A model generated the notes under the pieces. The model did not search any database. It was not told the DNA's origin and saw nothing but the letters and a program-made list of their open reading frames with translations. DNA of 16,096 nt, taken from assembly GCA_002336975.1 (NCBI GenBank), contig DDFA01000083.1, forward strand, positions 1-16,096, read 5' to 3'. This stretch comes from Phyllobacteriaceae bacterium UBA1940 (GTDB lineage: Bacteria; Pseudomonadota; Alphaproteobacteria; Rhizobiales; Rhizobiaceae). The position numbers and the translations under genes are program-made. Of this stretch, positions 6,248 through 14,124 are shown piece by piece (position 1 is the stretch's first letter; every line of letters starts with the position of its first letter).

Positions 6248-7072
6248 ATGCGACTTCTTTTTCTCGGCGATATGGTGGGCCGCACCGGCCGCACGGCGGT
6301 GTGGGAACAACTGCCCGGCCTGATCTCCGACTTCAGGCTCGACTTCGTCATCGTCAATGGCGAGAACTCCGCCGGCGGGTTTGGCATCACCCACGAGATT
6401 TTCCTGGAAACGCTGAACGCCGGCGCCGATGTCGTGACCACCGGCAATCATGTGTGGGACCAGCGCGAGGCGCTGGATTTCGCCTCGCGCGAGGAACGCT
6501 TTTTGCGTCCGGCGAATTTTCCGGTCGGAACACCCGGGCATGGCTCCGGCCTCTACATCGCGAAGAACGGCGCCCGGGTGATGGTGTCCAACATCATGGG
6601 CCGGGTCTTCATGCATCCCGAGCTGGACGACCCGTTCGTGGCGGCCGAACACGCGCTGGCGGCCTGCCCGCTTGGCGAACAGGCCGACGCGGCGGTGTTC
6701 GATTTCCACGCCGAGGCGACGTCGGAAAAAATGTGCTTCGGCCATTTCGTTGACGGCCGCGCCAGCCTGGTGGTGGGCACGCACACCCATCACCCCACGG
6801 CCGACCACCAGATACTCAATGGCGGCACCGCCTTCATGGGCGACGCCGGCATGTGCGGCGATTATGATTCCTCGCTCGGCATGGACAAGGAGGAACCGCT
6901 GAACAGGTTCCTGTCGAAAGTGCCGAAGGGTCGTTTCGAGGCCGCCTCCGGCCCGGCGACGATCTGCGGCGTCGGCGTCGACATTTCGGACCGCACCGGC
7001 CTGGCGGAGCGGATCGCGCCGCTGCGGCTAGGGCCGCGTCTCGAGGAGACGACGCCCGCTTTCTGGCGTTAG
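6248..7072 (+). CDS. YmdB-family metallophosphoesterase (TIGR00282)
   Basis: A 274-residue binuclear metal phosphoesterase of the YmdB / DR1281 family, whose Bacillus member has 2',3'-cAMP phosphodiesterase activity and influences biofilm versus motility decisions. All metal ligands of the family are visible at nearly the same numbers: D8 (FLGDMVGRTGR), E39 and N40 (VNGENSAGG), N67 and H68 (TTGNHVWDQRE), H154 (FDFHAEATSEK), H179 and H181 (VVGTHTHHPTAD). The C-terminal part NRFLSKVPKGRFEAASG is also typical. The gene begins 8 bases after the cyclo-ligase stop with no clear Shine-Dalgarno of its own, so translation is probably coupled. Its substrate in alphaproteobacteria is not established to my knowledge. 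Confidence 0.92.
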   Translation: MRLLFLGDMVGRTGRTAVWEQLPGLISDFRLDFVIVNGENSAGGFGITHEIFLETLNAGADVVTTGNHVWDQREALDFASREERFLRPANFPVGTPGHGSGLYIAKNGARVMVSNIMGRVFMHPELDDPFVAAEHALAACPLGEQADAAVFDFHAEATSEKMCFGHFVDGRASLVVGTHTHHPTADHQILNGGTAFMGDAGMCGDYDSSLGMDKEEPLNRFLSKVPKGRFEAASGPATICGVGVDISDRTGLAERIAPLRLGPRLEETTPAFWR

Positions 7073-7198
7073 AGTAGCCGAAGATCGGCGCAATCCATGC
7101 TTTTTTGCCGCACGACACTGCTCATACATTGAAATCGGCGCGCCTAGACCTACCTCTGCCCGAAACTCAAAACCGGTTCGGATGAAGGGATAGACTGA

Positions 7199-7969
7199 AT
7201 GGAGTGGTTGCTGCCGTATTTCGAGTGGACCTCGGACCCGACAGCGTGGGTGGCGCTGGCCACGCTTGTGATCCTCGAAGTCGTCCTTGGCGTCGACAAT
7301 CTGATCTTCATCTCGATCCTGTCGAACAAACTGCCTGAACATCAGCGTGTGGCCGCCAGGCGCCTCGGCATCGGCGCCGCGCTGATCATGCGGCTGGTGT
7401 TGCTTGCGACCATCTCGATCATCGTGCAGCTGACCGAGCCGGTGTTCAGCCTGTTCGGCCACTCCTTCTCCTGGCGCGACCTGATCCTGATCGGCGGCGG
7501 CCTGTTCCTGGTGTGGAAGGCGACCAAGGAAATCCACCACACGGTGGACTCGGTCGATCACAAGGACAGCATGCTGGGCGAAACGCTGCAGCTGACGATG
7601 GCCGGCGCGGTGTTCCAGATCCTGCTGCTCGACCTGGTGTTCTCGATCGATTCGATCATTACCGCTGTCGGCATGACCGATCACATCGCGATCATGTATA
7701 TCGCCGTCATCGTCGCCGTGACCGTGATGCTGGTGGCCGCGACGCCGCTGGCCAATTTCATTGAGAAGAACCCGACCATCGTCATGCTGGCGCTGGGCTT
7801 CCTCTTGATGATCGGCATGACGCTGATCGCCGACGGCATGGGCTATCACGTGCCCAAGGGCTACATCTACGCCGCGATGGGGTTCTCGGCGCTGGTGGAA
7901 GGGCTGAACATGCTGGCCAGGCGCCGCAAGCAGCCGGACGCGGGGTCGTCCGATACGACAAAACACTGA
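7199..7969 (+). CDS. TerC-family integral membrane protein
   Basis: A 256-residue single-domain TerC protein with about seven predicted membrane helices and no extra CBS or transporter-associated domain. The family signatures with acidic residues inside helices are present: [20 protein letters not shown] (26-45, E27 and D33) and [20 protein letters not shown] (142-161, D145 and D151). TerC proteins are linked to tellurite resistance and, in better studied cases, to manganese export or metal loading of exported proteins; the ion here is unknown. GAAGGGAT lies about 7 bases before the ATG. It is 126 bases after the phosphoesterase gene and ends at its own terminator. I see no yybP-ykoY manganese riboswitch in front of it. 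Confidence 0.92.
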   Translation: MEWLLPYFEWTSDPTAWVALATLVILEVVLGVDNLIFISILSNKLPEHQRVAARRLGIGAALIMRLVLLATISIIVQLTEPVFSLFGHSFSWRDLILIGGGLFLVWKATKEIHHTVDSVDHKDSMLGETLQLTMAGAVFQILLLDLVFSIDSIITAVGMTDHIAIMYIAVIVAVTVMLVAATPLANFIEKNPTIVMLALGFLLMIGMTLIADGMGYHVPKGYIYAAMGFSALVEGLNMLARRRKQPDAGSSDTTKH

Positions 7970-7976
7970 ACGCAGC

Positions 7977-8005
7977 GGGGCCGGAAACGGCCCCGTTTCC
8001 TTTTC
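7977..8005 (+). terminator. Intrinsic terminator of terC
   Basis: GGGGCCG (7977-7983) pairs with CGGCCCC (7988-7994) around the stable tetraloop GAAA, followed by GTTTCCTTTTCC. It begins 7 bases past the terC stop and lies in the convergent gap with hemN. Confidence 0.88.
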
Positions 8006-8017
8006 CGGGCGTATGTG

Positions 8018-9364
8018 TCAGACGGCGGCCGAATGCCTTGCGCCGCCGCGCGCCAGATAGTCGTCGAATCGCGCCGCGACAGTGCGGGCTATCGTGCGAT
8101 GGGATGGAGCGACGACGAACCGGTCGCCCTGGTCGAGCAGGCCGGAAACGTCGTCACCGGCCAAGTCGCGGGCGCGCGCCAGCAGCCGTTCGCCGGCGTT
8201 TCCGTGGCCTTCGCGCAAGGCGCGCTTGTCGAAAGCAAAGTCGCACATCAGCCGTTCGATGACCCAGGCGGCGGCCATGTCGTCCGCGGTCAGGGCGATG
8301 CCGCGCGCCGCCGGTAGCCCGCCGTCGAGAACTTTGGCCTCGTAGTCGCCGGTCGCTGTGGCGTTCTGCACATAGCCCTGCCGGAACTTGCTGACCGATG
8401 ACGGGCCAAGACCGATGAGCGTGTCGCAATCGTCGTCGGTGTAGCCCTGGAAGTTGCGCCGCAGCCGGCGTTGGGCGGCGGCCAGCGCCAGACCGTCTCC
8501 GGGAAGGGCGAAATGGTCGATGCCGATAGCGACATAACCGGCGTCCACGATCCGGCTCGCCGCGGTCTGGAACTGCTCAAGCCGCTCGACCGGTCCCGGC
8601 AACCAGGCCTCGTCGATCATCGTCTGGTGTTTCTTGAACCACGGCACGTGGGCATAGCCGAACAGGGCGATGCGGTCGGGCAGCAGTTCGAGCGCGCGGC
8701 TGACCGTCGACGCCAGGCTTTCGCTGGTCTGATGCGGGAGGCCGTAGAGCAGGTCGAGATTGACCGAGGTTGCGCCGCGCAGGCGTACGCCGTCGACAAC
8801 CGACCTGGTCAACTCAAAACTCTGCTTGCGGTTGATCGCCTGCTGGACGCGGGGGTCGAAATCCTGGACGCCGAGACTGGCGCGCGTCAGCCCGGCCTGG
8901 GCAAGCGCGTCGAGCCGGTCCCGGGTCATGTCGCTGGGGTCGATCTCGACGCTGAGGCTGGCGGCCGGATCGACCGGCAGTGTCGAGCGCAGGGCAGCGA
9001 CAAGCTGGATGAAATCGTCGGGGGTCAGCATTGTCGGCGAGCCGCCGCCGAAATGGATGGCGTCGACGATCACGCCCCGGGGCAGGTGGGCCGCGACAAG
9101 GCGTATCTCGGCATGCAGCACCTGAAGAAAGCGCGCGACCGGCTCATAGCGCAGCGTGTGTTTGGTGTGGCAGGCGCAGAACCAGCACAGTTTGTCGCAG
9201 AACGGCACGTGAATATAGAGGGAGACGCGGTCACCGGGCGATAGCGCCGCCATCCATGCGGCCGCTTCGGCCTCGCCGACGCCGGCGTGAAAATGCGGTG
9301 CAGTGGGATAGCTGGTGTATCGAGGCACCTTAGCCTCGATCTGTTCGCGTACGGTGATGTTCAT
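8018..9364 (-). CDS. hemN: Oxygen-independent coproporphyrinogen III oxidase HemN
   Basis: A 448-residue radical SAM enzyme that decarboxylates coproporphyrinogen III to protoporphyrinogen IX without oxygen, in haem synthesis in the cytoplasm. The N-terminus PRYTSYPTAPHF matches true HemN, not the HemW chaperone. The iron-sulphur motif is VPFCDKLCWFCACHTK with C56, C60, C63 plus the extra C65 characteristic of HemN. Further landmarks are IHFGGGSPTMLTPDD, VEIDPSDMT, SLGVQDFDPRVQQAINRKQS, NLDLLYGLPHQT, YAHVPWFKKHQ and GIDHFALPGD. Start chosen at 9364 (MNITVREQ) with GAGG before it; a longer frame to 9415 would run through the promoter region. An FNR/FixK-type box sits about 50 bases upstream, fitting induction at low oxygen. 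Confidence 0.96.
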   Translation of the reverse strand: MNITVREQIEAKVPRYTSYPTAPHFHAGVGEAEAAAWMAALSPGDRVSLYIHVPFCDKLCWFCACHTKHTLRYEPVARFLQVLHAEIRLVAAHLPRGVIVDAIHFGGGSPTMLTPDDFIQLVAALRSTLPVDPAASLSVEIDPSDMTRDRLDALAQAGLTRASLGVQDFDPRVQQAINRKQSFELTRSVVDGVRLRGATSVNLDLLYGLPHQTSESLASTVSRALELLPDRIALFGYAHVPWFKKHQTMIDEAWLPGPVERLEQFQTAASRIVDAGYVAIGIDHFALPGDGLALAAAQRRLRRNFQGYTDDDCDTLIGLGPSSVSKFRQGYVQNATATGDYEAKVLDGGLPAARGIALTADDMAAAWVIERLMCDFAFDKRALREGHGNAGERLLARARDLAGDDVSGLLDQGDRFVVAPSHRTIARTVAARFDDYLARGGARHSAAV

Positions 9365-9414
9365 CGGCGCCTCGGCGTTGCGCCCTCTCATCGCAGCTTT
9401 GGCGGCTGGGCTCA

Positions 9415-9428
9415 TTGACCTCGATCAA
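9415..9428. promoter_or_regulatory. FNR/FixK-type anaerobox upstream of hemN
   Basis: TTGACCTCGATCAA matches the consensus TTGAT-N4-ATCAA at all positions but one (C for T at position 5). The last bases 9425-9427 are also the stop codon of the GFA-domain gene. If the box is centred at -41.5, transcription of hemN would start near 9380, 16 bases before its start codon. Oxygen control of hemN by FNR/FnrL/FixK is established in alphaproteobacteria. Confidence 0.75.
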
Positions 9429-9913
9429 ACAACGCTTTGCCCAGCGGGCGCGATCATGTCGCGCCAGCGGGCGGCCATGGCCGCATAGTCGTCCCGCGGC
9501 TGCGCGTCATAGGCGATCTCGTCCGCGCCGATGACGACAAAGGCCTGCTTCGAACGGGTCCAGATGTGCCCGGCCGGGACCAGCCACGTCGCGTCGTCGA
9601 GCGTGCCGGCCTTGATGTTGACCATCTCGCTGCCTGCGGTTCCATGGACGATGCGCACGCCGCAGTCGGGGCAGAAATGGCCTTCGCGCGACTTGCCGCT
9701 GTCCGACAGTCTCCGGAATGTCCTGAGGGCGCCCTGCACCTCGAGATCGGCGCTGCGGACGCGGAGCGATTCCCCGAACGCGCTCGATGTGTGGCGCTGG
9801 CACTCCCTGCAATGGCATAGATAAAACACATGGGGCGTGGCGGCGATCGTGTATCGCACCTGACCGCACTGGCAGCCGCCTGTCAGCGGCAAAGGAGGCA
9901 TCGAAAGCTTCAT
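9425..9913 (-). CDS. GFA-domain zinc protein (glutathione-dependent formaldehyde-activating enzyme family)
   Basis: A 162-residue protein of the GFA / CENP-V family. The zinc cysteines are all present: C14 and C16 ([10 protein letters not shown]), C33, C35 and C38 ([14 protein letters not shown]), C81 and C84 (FCPDCGVRI). The family is named after an enzyme proposed to condense glutathione with formaldehyde, but most members, probably including this one, have unknown substrates. AAGGA precedes the ATG. The gene is divergent from yebC, with 81 bases between them, and upstream of hemN on the same strand; hemN probably has its own oxygen-controlled promoter. Confidence 0.9.
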   Translation of the reverse strand: MKLSMPPLPLTGGCQCGQVRYTIAATPHVFYLCHCRECQRHTSSAFGESLRVRSADLEVQGALRTFRRLSDSGKSREGHFCPDCGVRIVHGTAGSEMVNIKAGTLDDATWLVPAGHIWTRSKQAFVVIGADEIAYDAQPRDDYAAMAARWRDMIAPAGQSVV

Positions 9914-9925
9914 TTCGGGTCCTTC

Positions 9926-9954
9926 TGGACGTTTCCCGGCTCATTCACTATAAG
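9926..9954 (+). promoter_or_regulatory. Probable sigma-70 promoter of yebC
   Basis: TGGACG (9926-9931), a 17-base spacer and TATAAG (9949-9954) form a reasonable housekeeping promoter. Transcription would start near 9961, about 34 bases before the yebC ATG. The -35 side lies just beyond the ribosome site of the divergent GFA gene. Confidence 0.5.
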
Positions 9955-9994
9955 CCGCCCATCTCAGATCATTCTGGCAATTCAGAGGGCTTCG

Positions 9995-10744
9995 ATGGCC
10001 GGCCATAGTCAGTTCAAGAACATCATGCACCGGAAGGGCCGCCAGGACGCCATCCGGTCGAAGATCTTTTCCAAGCTGGCGCGCGAAATCACCGTCGCCG
10101 CCAAGCAGGGCATGCCCGATCCCAACATGAATCCGCGCCTGCGGCTGGCGATCCAGAACGCCAAGGCCGAGTCGATGCCCAAGGACAATATCCAGCGCGC
10201 CATCAACAAGGCGACCGGCGGCGACGCCGATAATTACGAAGAGGTCCGCTACGAGGGTTACGGCCCCGGCGGCGTCGCGGTGATCGTCGAGGCGCTGACC
10301 GACAATCGCAACCGCTCGGCCTCGAACGTGCGCGCCGCCTTCACCAAGGCCGGCGGGGCGCTGGGCGAAACCGGCTCCGTCTCGTTTATGTGGGACCGTG
10401 TCGGCGAAATCTATTACCCGGCTTCCGCGGGCTCGGCGGACAAGGTGATGGAAGCGGCGATCGACGCCGGCGCCGAGGATGTCGAGTCCGACGAGGAAGG
10501 CCACACGATCTATTGCGGCTTTGAGGATCTGAACGAGGTGTCGAAGGCGCTGGAAACAGCGTTGGGCGAGGCCGAGAGCGTCAAGCTGATCTGGAAGCCG
10601 CAGAACAATGTGCCGGTAGACGAGGAGCGCGCCCAGTCGCTGATGAAGCTGGTCGCGGTGCTGGAAGACGACGACGACGTGCAGAACGTCTACGCCAACT
10701 TCGAAGTCGACGAGGCGACGCTGGCGAAACTCAGCGCGGCGTGA
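9995..10744 (+). CDS. YebC/PmpR-family regulator
   Basis: A 249-residue YebC/PmpR protein of normal length, starting [20 protein letters not shown], the near-invariant family N-terminus. Further landmarks are [67 protein letters not shown] (split motif) and the C-terminal acidic region [18 protein letters not shown]. YebC proteins have been described as DNA-binding transcription regulators and, more recently, as ribosome-associated factors that ease translation of difficult proline stretches; both roles are from other species. AGAGGG precedes the ATG. In many Alphaproteobacteria ruvC follows yebC, but here an RDD protein does. Confidence 0.96.
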   Translation: MAGHSQFKNIMHRKGRQDAIRSKIFSKLAREITVAAKQGMPDPNMNPRLRLAIQNAKAESMPKDNIQRAINKATGGDADNYEEVRYEGYGPGGVAVIVEALTDNRNRSASNVRAAFTKAGGALGETGSVSFMWDRVGEIYYPASAGSADKVMEAAIDAGAEDVESDEEGHTIYCGFEDLNEVSKALETALGEAESVKLIWKPQNNVPVDEERAQSLMKLVAVLEDDDDVQNVYANFEVDEATLAKLSAA

Positions 10745-10899
10745 CGGCGTCGGCCCGGGCCGCAACCGACAGGTTGTCCCGACAGGTCGGAATTATTCTG
10801 CGTTGCAGGGTGGCAAAGGCTAAACTTTTGCGGATTGGCCTCCCATCTTTCTTTTTGCCCAGCGCAGCGAGCGCAACGGGCGAGAAAGTGGGTGCTGTG

Positions 10900-11508
10900 A
10901 TGACCATTGAACCGGCGACGTCTCAATCGCGACATGTTGGATTTGGGCCACGGTTTGTCGCTCTCTTCGTAGACTATCTTGTCTTCCTTGCGGTGTTGAT
11001 TGTGGGTGCGCCGTTGACGATGCCGGGCATGATGGGGCCAGTCCTGCCGGGCCCTGGCGCGCCTGCCTTCGGCATGCATGGTTTCATGCCATACATGACC
11101 TGGATCTACGGCACGCTCGTCATCGCCGTATTTCTCTATTTTGTGATTTCCGAGACTTTGGCCGGCGCAACCATCGGAAAACGGCTGGTCAAGATCAGAA
11201 CGGCGTCCCGGGCCGCTCCGGATGTTGTCGGTCTGCCGTTCGAGACCGCCCTGTTGCGCGAAGCGGTGAAAATTGCCGGGTTCCTGCCGGTGTTTGCGGC
11301 TCAGTTCTGGATCATCTCCCCGATTTCGGACGCAACCGGCGTCGCAGCCTGGCGCCAGATGATGATGCCGGGCGGCCAATGGTTTTTCATTCATTTGGCC
11401 GGTCAATTCCTGGCGCTGAGCTGGCTCGCCTGGATTGCGATCTCGCTCGTGACAGACAAGGACCCGGTCTATGACAGGATTGCCGGAACGACCGTGGTGC
11501 GGGAGTGA
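10900..11508 (+). CDS. RDD-domain membrane protein
   Basis: A 202-residue RDD-family protein with about four hydrophobic stretches. The defining residues are visible: R and D in RFVALFVDYLVFLAVLI near residue 20, the helix after it, ETLAGATIGKRLVKIRTAS (the conserved G-x-T-x-G-K-x-x-x-x-I/L pattern), and the C-terminal DPVYDRIAGTTVV. Function of the family is mostly unknown; some members act in ion or compatible-solute exchange. The start is uncertain: ATG at 10900 begins before the RDD domain and gives a normal protein, but the frame stays open to a GTG at 10741 overlapping the yebC stop, and the ribosome site (AGTGGGTG) is weak. The gene looks slightly less GC-biased at third positions than its neighbours. 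Confidence 0.85.
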   Translation: MTIEPATSQSRHVGFGPRFVALFVDYLVFLAVLIVGAPLTMPGMMGPVLPGPGAPAFGMHGFMPYMTWIYGTLVIAVFLYFVISETLAGATIGKRLVKIRTASRAAPDVVGLPFETALLREAVKIAGFLPVFAAQFWIISPISDATGVAAWRQMMMPGGQWFFIHLAGQFLALSWLAWIAISLVTDKDPVYDRIAGTTVVRE

Positions 11509-11547
11509 GCCGCGTCGCCGGATCGGCGGGCAGTTCGCGCCGCGGCC

Positions 11548-12768
11548 TCAGGCCGGCAACCGCTCGATCGGAGCTCCGGCCGAGATCCGCTGATCGACGA
11601 CGGCGAGCGCCCGCATCGCGCAGCCTTCCAGAATGATCGGCGCCTCATCGGGTAGCGTGTCGAACACGATCGAATCCGCATGCTGGCCGCCGGCGGTCGC
11701 GGCGATCGCGTCGCGGATCGGCCGCTCCATCAGGTCGAAGGCGTGCGCGCCCTGGCCGACAAAGGCGACAGGGGCGGGATCGATCAGCGCAAACAGGCTG
11801 CCCAGGCCGAAGCCTATCGCCTCGCCGGCGATACGGAAGGCTTCGCGGGCGGCCGCATCCCCGGAGCGCGCCCGCTCGGCCAGCTTGCTCATGTCCGCGT
11901 CGGATATGTCGGTGTCGGTCATCCTGCTGTCGGGGACGCCATGGGCGTTGCGCCAGATCGCGTAGTTTCCGGCATAGGCCTCGATGCAGCCGCGGCGGCC
12001 GCAGCGGCAGAGCGCGCCGTTGGGCCGGTGCACCATGTGGCCGAACTCGCCCGCAGAAGAGCGCGTGCCGCTGAACAGTTGGCCGCGAAACATCATCCCC
12101 ATGCCGATGCCATGCGACAACAGCACGGCGATGAAATCGCGGCCGTAGCGCTGCGGGTCGCGCCAGCGCAGTCCCTCGGCGATCATGTTGCAGTCGTTCT
12201 CGATCGCGACGTCGACGCCAAAAGCCCGTTCGAGCAGGTCGGAGAACTCGACGTCGAGATGCTGGACAATCGGCGACCACAGCAGCTTGCGCTCGGCGGC
12301 GTCGGTGATGCCCTGAATGGCGAAGACAATGCGCAGGGGCCGCGCCGTCGCGGCGTCGATCATTCGCCCGACAATGGCGGCAGCCTCGGCGACAAGCTGC
12401 TCGCGGGTCAGTTCCAGCGTTGGAATGTGACGCCGTTCCTGTGCGACCGACGCGCCGGCATAGTCGATCAGATTGGCCGACAGGCTGTTCATCGACAAGA
12501 CAACCGCGACAATGGAGGCCGCGTGCGGGTTGAGCGTCACGGCGACCTGCGGGCGGCCCCGCTTGGCGGCGCTGCCGTCGGGCATGCGGTTTTCCATCAG
12601 CACGCCTTCGGCGATCAGGTCGGAGGTGATGGCCGAAATCGTCGAATGGCTGAGCCCGGTGACGGTGGCGATCTCGGTGCGCGAGGGGCGAACCGCCCGC
12701 CGGACCGCAGCCAGCACCATCGCCCGGTTGCGGCGGCGCAAATCGTCGTGTCTGATGCCGACGTTCAT
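11548..12768 (-). CDS. ROK-family transcriptional repressor (XylR-like)
   Basis: A 406-residue ROK regulator. An N-terminal winged helix-turn-helix spans about 28-60 (PSRTEIATVTGLSHSTISAI), followed by a sugar-kinase fold with IENDCNMIAEGL (189-200), SHGIGMGMMFRGQLFSGTRS (218-237) and the zinc site EFGHMVH / CRCGRRGCIEAYAG with H244, C254, C256 and C261. Such proteins bind palindromic operators and release them on binding a sugar. It is divergent from the xylose-type ABC operon, which it probably controls. Start placed at the ATG at 12768, with GGGAGG 11 bases before it; an in-frame GTG at 12795 has no ribosome site. The gene is convergent with the RDD gene across 39 bases. The ligand is not proven; xylose is inferred from the XylF-like neighbour. 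Confidence 0.93.
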   Translation of the reverse strand: MNVGIRHDDLRRRNRAMVLAAVRRAVRPSRTEIATVTGLSHSTISAITSDLIAEGVLMENRMPDGSAAKRGRPQVAVTLNPHAASIVAVVLSMNSLSANLIDYAGASVAQERRHIPTLELTREQLVAEAAAIVGRMIDAATARPLRIVFAIQGITDAAERKLLWSPIVQHLDVEFSDLLERAFGVDVAIENDCNMIAEGLRWRDPQRYGRDFIAVLLSHGIGMGMMFRGQLFSGTRSSAGEFGHMVHRPNGALCRCGRRGCIEAYAGNYAIWRNAHGVPDSRMTDTDISDADMSKLAERARSGDAAAREAFRIAGEAIGFGLGSLFALIDPAPVAFVGQGAHAFDLMERPIRDAIAATAGGQHADSIVFDTLPDEAPIILEGCAMRALAVVDQRISAGAPIERLPA

Positions 12769-12852
12769 CCTGTTCGAGACCTCCCTGCTTGCCACCGGAG
12801 GCGCGCGGTCTACCGAATTTCGCCCGCAATTGCGAGACCCGGCGAAGGCATA

Positions 12853-12881
12853 TTGACAGACGGGCGACCCTGAGTCATTCT
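12853..12881 (+). promoter_or_regulatory. Probable sigma-70 promoter of the sugar ABC operon
   Basis: A perfect -35 TTGACA (12853-12858) is followed by a 17-base spacer and CATTCT (12876-12881), a weak -10. Transcription would start near 12888, inside the adjacent inverted repeat, giving a leader of about 75 bases before xylF. A weak -10 with a repressor site over it fits a regulated promoter. Confidence 0.6.
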
Positions 12882-12904
12882 TTTTTTCGAGGCTCGAAAA
12901 AAAG
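12880..12904. promoter_or_regulatory. Operator palindrome between the ROK repressor and xylF
   Basis: The arm CTTTTTTTCGAG (12880-12891) and its exact reverse complement CTCGAAAAAAAG (12893-12904) are separated by a single G. It overlaps the predicted -10 and transcription start of the sugar operon. Long AT-flanked palindromes of this kind are usual ROK-family operators, so the divergent ROK protein is the likely ligand. The A/T tracts stand out in the GC-rich surroundings. Confidence 0.75.
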
Positions 12905-12934
12905 CTTCATGCAACCGAAGGCCGGCAATCACCA

Positions 12935-12949
12935 GCGCCCGTCGGGCGC
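12935..12949 (+). promoter_or_regulatory. Leader hairpin before xylF
   Basis: GCGCCC-GTC-GGGCGC forms a perfect 6-pair stem with a 3-base loop, ending 3 bases before the strong GGGAGGA ribosome site of xylF. It is not followed by a T-tract, so it is more likely a stabilising or spacing element than a terminator. Confidence 0.45.
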
Positions 12950-12963
12950 GCAGGGAGGAACTC

Positions 12964-14004
12964 ATGAAGAAATTTGCAACCGCCATGCTGGCGGGTGTCG
13001 CCATGTCGATATCGCTCGCCGCCGTCGCGGAAGCCAAGGACAAGGTGATCGGCGTTTCCTGGTCGAATTTCCAGGAAGAGCGCTGGAAGACCGACGAAGC
13101 CGCCATGAAGGCCGCCATCGAGGCCGCCGGCGACAAATACATCTCCGCCGACGCCCAGTCGTCCGCGTCGAAGCAACTGACCGACGTCGAAAGCCTGATC
13201 GCCCAGGGCGCCAATGCGCTGATCATCCTGGCGCAGGACGCGTCGGCGATCGGTCCGGCGGTTGAAAAGGCCGTGGCGGAAGGCATTCCGGTCGTCGCCT
13301 ATGACCGTCTGATCGAGAACCCGGCGGCGTTCTACCTGACCTTCGATAACAAGGAAGTCGGCCGCATGCAGGCCCGCGAAGTGTTCAAGGTCAAGCCGGA
13401 AGGCAACTATGCCTTCATCAAGGGCTCGTCTTCCGACCCGAATGCCGATTTCCTGTTCTCGGGCCAGATGGAAGTGCTCAAGGATGCGATCGACGCCGGC
13501 AAGATCAAGAATGTCGGTGAAGCCTATACCGATGGCTGGCTGCCGGCCAATGCACAGAAGAACATGGAGCAGATCCTGACCACCAACGGCAACAAGGTCG
13601 ACGCGGTCGTCGCCTCCAATGACGGCACCGCTGGCGGCGCGATCGCTGCGCTGCAGGCGCAGGGCCTCGCCGGGTCTGTTCCGGTGTCGGGACAGGACGG
13701 CGACCATGCCGCTCTGAACCGCGTCGCGCTCGGCACGCAGACCGTGTCGGTGTGGAAGGACGCACGCGACCTCGGCAAGAACGCCGCCGAAATCGCCTCG
13801 CAACTCGCCGACGGCAAGAAGATGACCGAAATCGCCAATGTCCAGACGTTCAAGACCCCCGGCGGCAATGAGATGAACTCGGTGTTCCTGACGCCGGTCG
13901 CGATCACCAAGGACAATCTGAAGGTGGTCGTCGATGCGGGCTGGATCACCAAGGAAGCGCTGTGCCAGGGCGTTCCGGCCGGCTCGGTTGCCGTCTGCAA
14001 CTGA
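12964..14004 (+). CDS. xylF: Xylose-type ABC transporter, periplasmic sugar-binding protein
   Basis: A 346-residue periplasmic binding protein of family PBP1. Residues 1-24 form a signal peptide (basic MKK, hydrophobic core, AVAEA before KDK). The mature part follows E. coli XylF closely in motif order: [112 protein letters not shown] and [15 protein letters not shown]. Two C-terminal cysteines (C334, C345) may form a disulphide. It captures a pentose, most likely D-xylose, and delivers it to the permease encoded next. GGGAGGA precedes the ATG. It is first in the operon and divergent from the ROK repressor. Substrate is inferred from similarity. Confidence 0.92.
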   Translation: MKKFATAMLAGVAMSISLAAVAEAKDKVIGVSWSNFQEERWKTDEAAMKAAIEAAGDKYISADAQSSASKQLTDVESLIAQGANALIILAQDASAIGPAVEKAVAEGIPVVAYDRLIENPAAFYLTFDNKEVGRMQAREVFKVKPEGNYAFIKGSSSDPNADFLFSGQMEVLKDAIDAGKIKNVGEAYTDGWLPANAQKNMEQILTTNGNKVDAVVASNDGTAGGAIAALQAQGLAGSVPVSGQDGDHAALNRVALGTQTVSVWKDARDLGKNAAEIASQLADGKKMTEIANVQTFKTPGGNEMNSVFLTPVAITKDNLKVVVDAGWITKEALCQGVPAGSVAVCN

Positions 14005-14031
14005 CCAAATCCAGACTGAAGACATCGGAAG

Positions 14032-14062
14032 CGCCGCGGTTTGACGAATTCCGCGGCGTTTC
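14032..14062 (+). terminator. Intercistronic hairpin between xylF and xylH
   Basis: CGCCGCGG (14032-14039) pairs with CCGCGGCG (14051-14058) across an 11-base loop, followed by TTTCT. The T-tract is short, so it is probably a partial terminator or 3'-end stabiliser that raises the level of binding protein over permease, a common arrangement in such operons. Confidence 0.6.
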
Positions 14063-14124
14063 TATAAGCTGAACCGCGGTCGCTGCCGACGCATGATCGG
14101 ACACCGCATGTTGGGGAGGGCCGC

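Noticed and set aside
7073..7198. A manganese (yybP-ykoY) riboswitch in front of terC
   Set aside because: TerC genes sometimes carry one, but the conserved core sequences of that riboswitch are absent and no suitable pairing is visible. A short GCCGA-AGA-TCGGC stem (7077-7089) is followed by TTTTTT only 11 bases later and is too weak to call a terminator.
11516..11528. Hairpin CGCCG-GAT-CGGCG between the convergent RDD and ROK genes
   Set aside because: It is well placed but has no T-tract on either strand, so I do not call it an intrinsic terminator.
12825..12834. Palindrome CGCAATTGCG in the ROK/xylF divergent region
   Set aside because: Ten bases only and upstream of the -35 element; the longer palindrome at 12880-12904 is a far better operator candidate. 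It could still act in ROK autoregulation.
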